The position numbers and the translations under genes were made by a program. Under the pieces are notes generated by a model, which saw only the letters and a list, made by a program, of their open reading frames with translations, searched no databases and had not been told where the DNA came from. Positions 62,781 to 64,000 of a stretch of 64,000 nt of DNA are shown in pieces (within the stretch, counting starts at the first letter, position 1; the number at the start of each line of letters is the position of its first letter). The DNA comes from Arthrobacter sp. CAU 1506 (GTDB taxonomy: Bacteria > Actinomycetota > Actinomycetes > Actinomycetales > Micrococcaceae). The DNA lies in NCBI RefSeq assembly GCF_005047635.1, contig NZ_SUKC01000019.1, positions 1-64,000 on the forward strand, given 5' to 3'.

Positions 62781-62810
62781 GAAGGCGGCACAGCGCTATG
62801 TGCCGCCTTC
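62781..62810 (+). terminator. Terminator after the APC permease gene
   Basis: GAAGGCGGCACA (62781-62792) and TGTGCCGCCTTC (62799-62810) form a perfect 12-bp stem with a six-base loop, 60 bases after the stop codon, followed by GCGCTTTCC. Confidence 0.8.
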
Positions 62811-62873
62811 GCGCTTTCCAATGACCTCTCCTCTGCAGTAGCAACCCTTTTACCGATAACCGTGGGAATGAGG

Positions 62874-63700
62874 TCATTGCCGGTTTTGGTTGGCCAACGC
62901 TGGAGTTACACGTTTGTCGGCCGGGTCGTGTTCCAAAGCGGCGGTGATTGCAGCTGGCGAAGGCAGTGTTGCTTGTTCGTCAGCGGGGAGGGCTTCGTAC
63001 GTGTATGAGGTGACTGTGAGCGGCTGGGCGGAGCCATCGAGTGCGTAGCGAACGGTGCGCTCGTTCCGGGAACCGCAGACAAGTATGCCGACGGTGGGTG
63101 CCTGCCGCGGGAGGCGGAGCATGTCGTTTACCGCTGCGACGTAGAAGTTCAGCTGTCCCAGGTGCTCAGGCTTAAATTTTCCAGCCTTAAGTTCGACCAC
63201 CACGTAACGGTCTGACGGCACATGGTACAGCAGAAGGTCGATGAAGAAGTCGTCACCGTCAACGTCGAGGTGATATTGCCGGCCGACGAAGGCGAATCCG
63301 GGGCCGAACTCGGCCAAGGTTTGGGCCATCCGCAAGGTCATGGTTTCTTCCATGGCGTGTTCTTGGGCTTCTTCGGTCAGGCCAAGGAAGTCGAGCACTA
63401 GTGGTTCTTTCGCCACGGCACGGGCCAGGTCTGTTCCTTCACCCGGGAGGCGTGCTTCGAGGTTGTTCGGAGCTGCGCCGGTCCGGGTGTGGAGGTCGGT
63501 GAGGATCTGGTGTTCAAGGGCGGCGACAGACCAGCCGTTCTGGACGGCTTTGGATGCGTACCAGCGCCGAAGTTTGTGGTCGTTGATCTTGTTGAGGAGC
63601 GTGACGTTGTGGTTCCAGCTCAATTGTCCAGACGGCGTCTGGACAATTGGTTCAGGTCCGGTCCATGCGGCCGCACCGTAACCCGCAGGGCACGACGCAG
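62874..63700 (-). pseudogene. C-terminal part of a YhcG/DUF1016 PD-(D/E)XK nuclease, N-terminus decayed
   Basis: Clear homology starts at about 63660 (VQTPSGQLSWNHNVTLLNKI, then KLRRWYASKAVQNGWSVAAL) and includes the nuclease core FVGRQYHLDVDGDDFFIDLL, LLYHVPSDRYVVVELKAGKF (D...ExK) and LNFYVAAVNDMLRLP. The C-terminus ends normally at 62874. Upstream of 63660 the frame becomes unrelated, although bases around 63665-63690 still resemble the family's RNLRYMRA...AW segment with small insertions, so the N-terminal half is corrupted. Intact YhcG proteins are about 340-370 residues. A frame from GTG/ATG 63737 exists but is unlikely to give a functional protein. Confidence 0.7.
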
Positions 63701-63782
63701 GCACAAGACGGGCACAACTAGGGCACAGGGCTGGCATAGCCGGGGCACCGGGGATAGGATGGTAGTGGATGGGAGGCTACTT

Positions 63783-64000
63783 ATGACGATTGCACCAGGC
63801 GGACCGCGCCACAGGGCCGGGTCCGTGTTTATGGATATCACCGATATTGTCCGCGAGCTCTGCGACACCATCACCGCCCGGATGGTTGCCAGCCTCGCCG
63901 GGGTCAAAGACCCGGGCCAGGTCCGGAAATGGGCGAACGGCAAGCTGTCGCCGACTCAGCCGGCCGAACAGCGGCTCCGGTTCACCTACGACATCATGCA
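63783..64000 (+). CDS. Start of an unidentified gene, possibly an antitoxin- or regulator-like protein (3' end outside window)
   Basis: ATG 63783 has GGGAGG six bases upstream and the frame stays open to the end of the window (72 codons). The sequence MDITDIVRELCDTITARMVASLAGV then KDPGQVRKWANGKLSPTQPAE has a helix-turn-helix character with recognition element VRKWANGK, as in Xre/MbcA-ParS antitoxins that regulate a downstream toxin. The first 16 residues are polar and could be an extension; a start at the later ATG (VFMDITD) is possible. Assignment is tentative because the domain is cut. Confidence 0.55.
   Translation, partial: MTIAPGGPRHRAGSVFMDITDIVRELCDTITARMVASLAGVKDPGQVRKWANGKLSPTQPAEQRLRFTYDIM

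Noticed and set aside
1-64000. CRISPR arrays, rRNA and tRNA genes
   Set aside because: No regularly spaced repeats, rRNA motifs or tRNA cloverleaf with CCA-type ends were recognised; a systematic tRNA scan was not possible by eye.

Overview
The window is 64 kb of GC-rich DNA that reads like an actinobacterium of the Micrococcaceae (Arthrobacter and relatives). That placement is an inference. It rests on the base composition, the GTG/TTG starts, an Arthrobacter-type copper amine oxidase, and the style of the mobilisation genes. The window is an accessory region: catabolic operons for nitrogen-containing organic compounds alternate with mobile and broken DNA. I saw no rRNA, tRNA or CRISPR array.

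Layout. 1-7.9 kb is a mobile/defence-like stretch. It holds an IS21 right end (istB tail) sitting in the 3' end of a dead type I restriction gene (hsdR), a large protein with a PD-(D/E)XK-like nuclease motif, a DUF4238 protein, an unknown protein with a Gly/Asn-rich linker, a frameshifted serine recombinase with an inverted repeat at its 5' side, and a Sll1717-type P-loop ATPase. 8.3-9.3 kb is a dead aldehyde dehydrogenase gene. 9.4-25.8 kb is bounded by two directly repeated copies of a tyrosine-recombinase trio element: an internally deleted copy at 9.45-9.95 kb and a nearly full copy at 22.6-25.8 kb. The third recombinase of the full copy is out of frame by exactly one unit of a 5-bp tandem repeat. 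Between the copies lies a peptide-type ABC importer operon (binding protein, two permeases, two ATPases) with an M24-family hydrolase lacking the usual metal ligands, a GntR regulator, a cytosine-deaminase-like amidohydrolase and a CynX/NimT-type exporter or importer. An EthD-domain gene diverges from it, and repeated TTTGGTAT-type sequences form a candidate regulon.

26-38.4 kb carries acetyl-CoA synthetase and a long minus-strand catabolic cluster: DapA-like aldolase, flavin reductase, luciferase-like monooxygenase, amidase, IclR regulator, KBL/AONS-type PLP enzyme, M20 amidohydrolase, MHS transporter, and a hydroxyisobutyrate-dehydrogenase-like enzyme joined in frame to a RidA domain. Its composition recalls the Rut pyrimidine pathway without being the same. 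38.6-45.7 kb looks like captured mobilisable-plasmid DNA: DnaA-box-like sites, an IS110 element with a candidate bridge-RNA leader, an oriT-like hairpin cluster, a MobC-like protein, a relaxase, and an accessory protein. It ends at a truncated N-terminus of a YhcG/DUF1016 nuclease gene.

46.2-54.7 kb is a second catabolic cluster: flavin monooxygenase divergent from RidA, DUF1028, M20 hydrolase, aldehyde dehydrogenase, NCS1-type permease and YtcJ-like amidohydrolase. Most of its genes overlap by 4-8 bases and it ends in a strong terminator. 55-62.8 kb holds an aspartase with a divergent LysR regulator, a TetR regulator, a copper amine oxidase, a His-rich small membrane protein and an APC-family permease, probably for amines or amino acids. 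The window closes with a second, N-terminally decayed YhcG fragment and the start of an unidentified gene.

Taken together, four modules import nitrogenous compounds (peptide-like, heterocyclic/amide, purine/pyrimidine-like, amine), oxidise or hydrolyse them, and feed aldehydes and acids to central metabolism. Mobile elements at the module boundaries suggest assembly by transfer.
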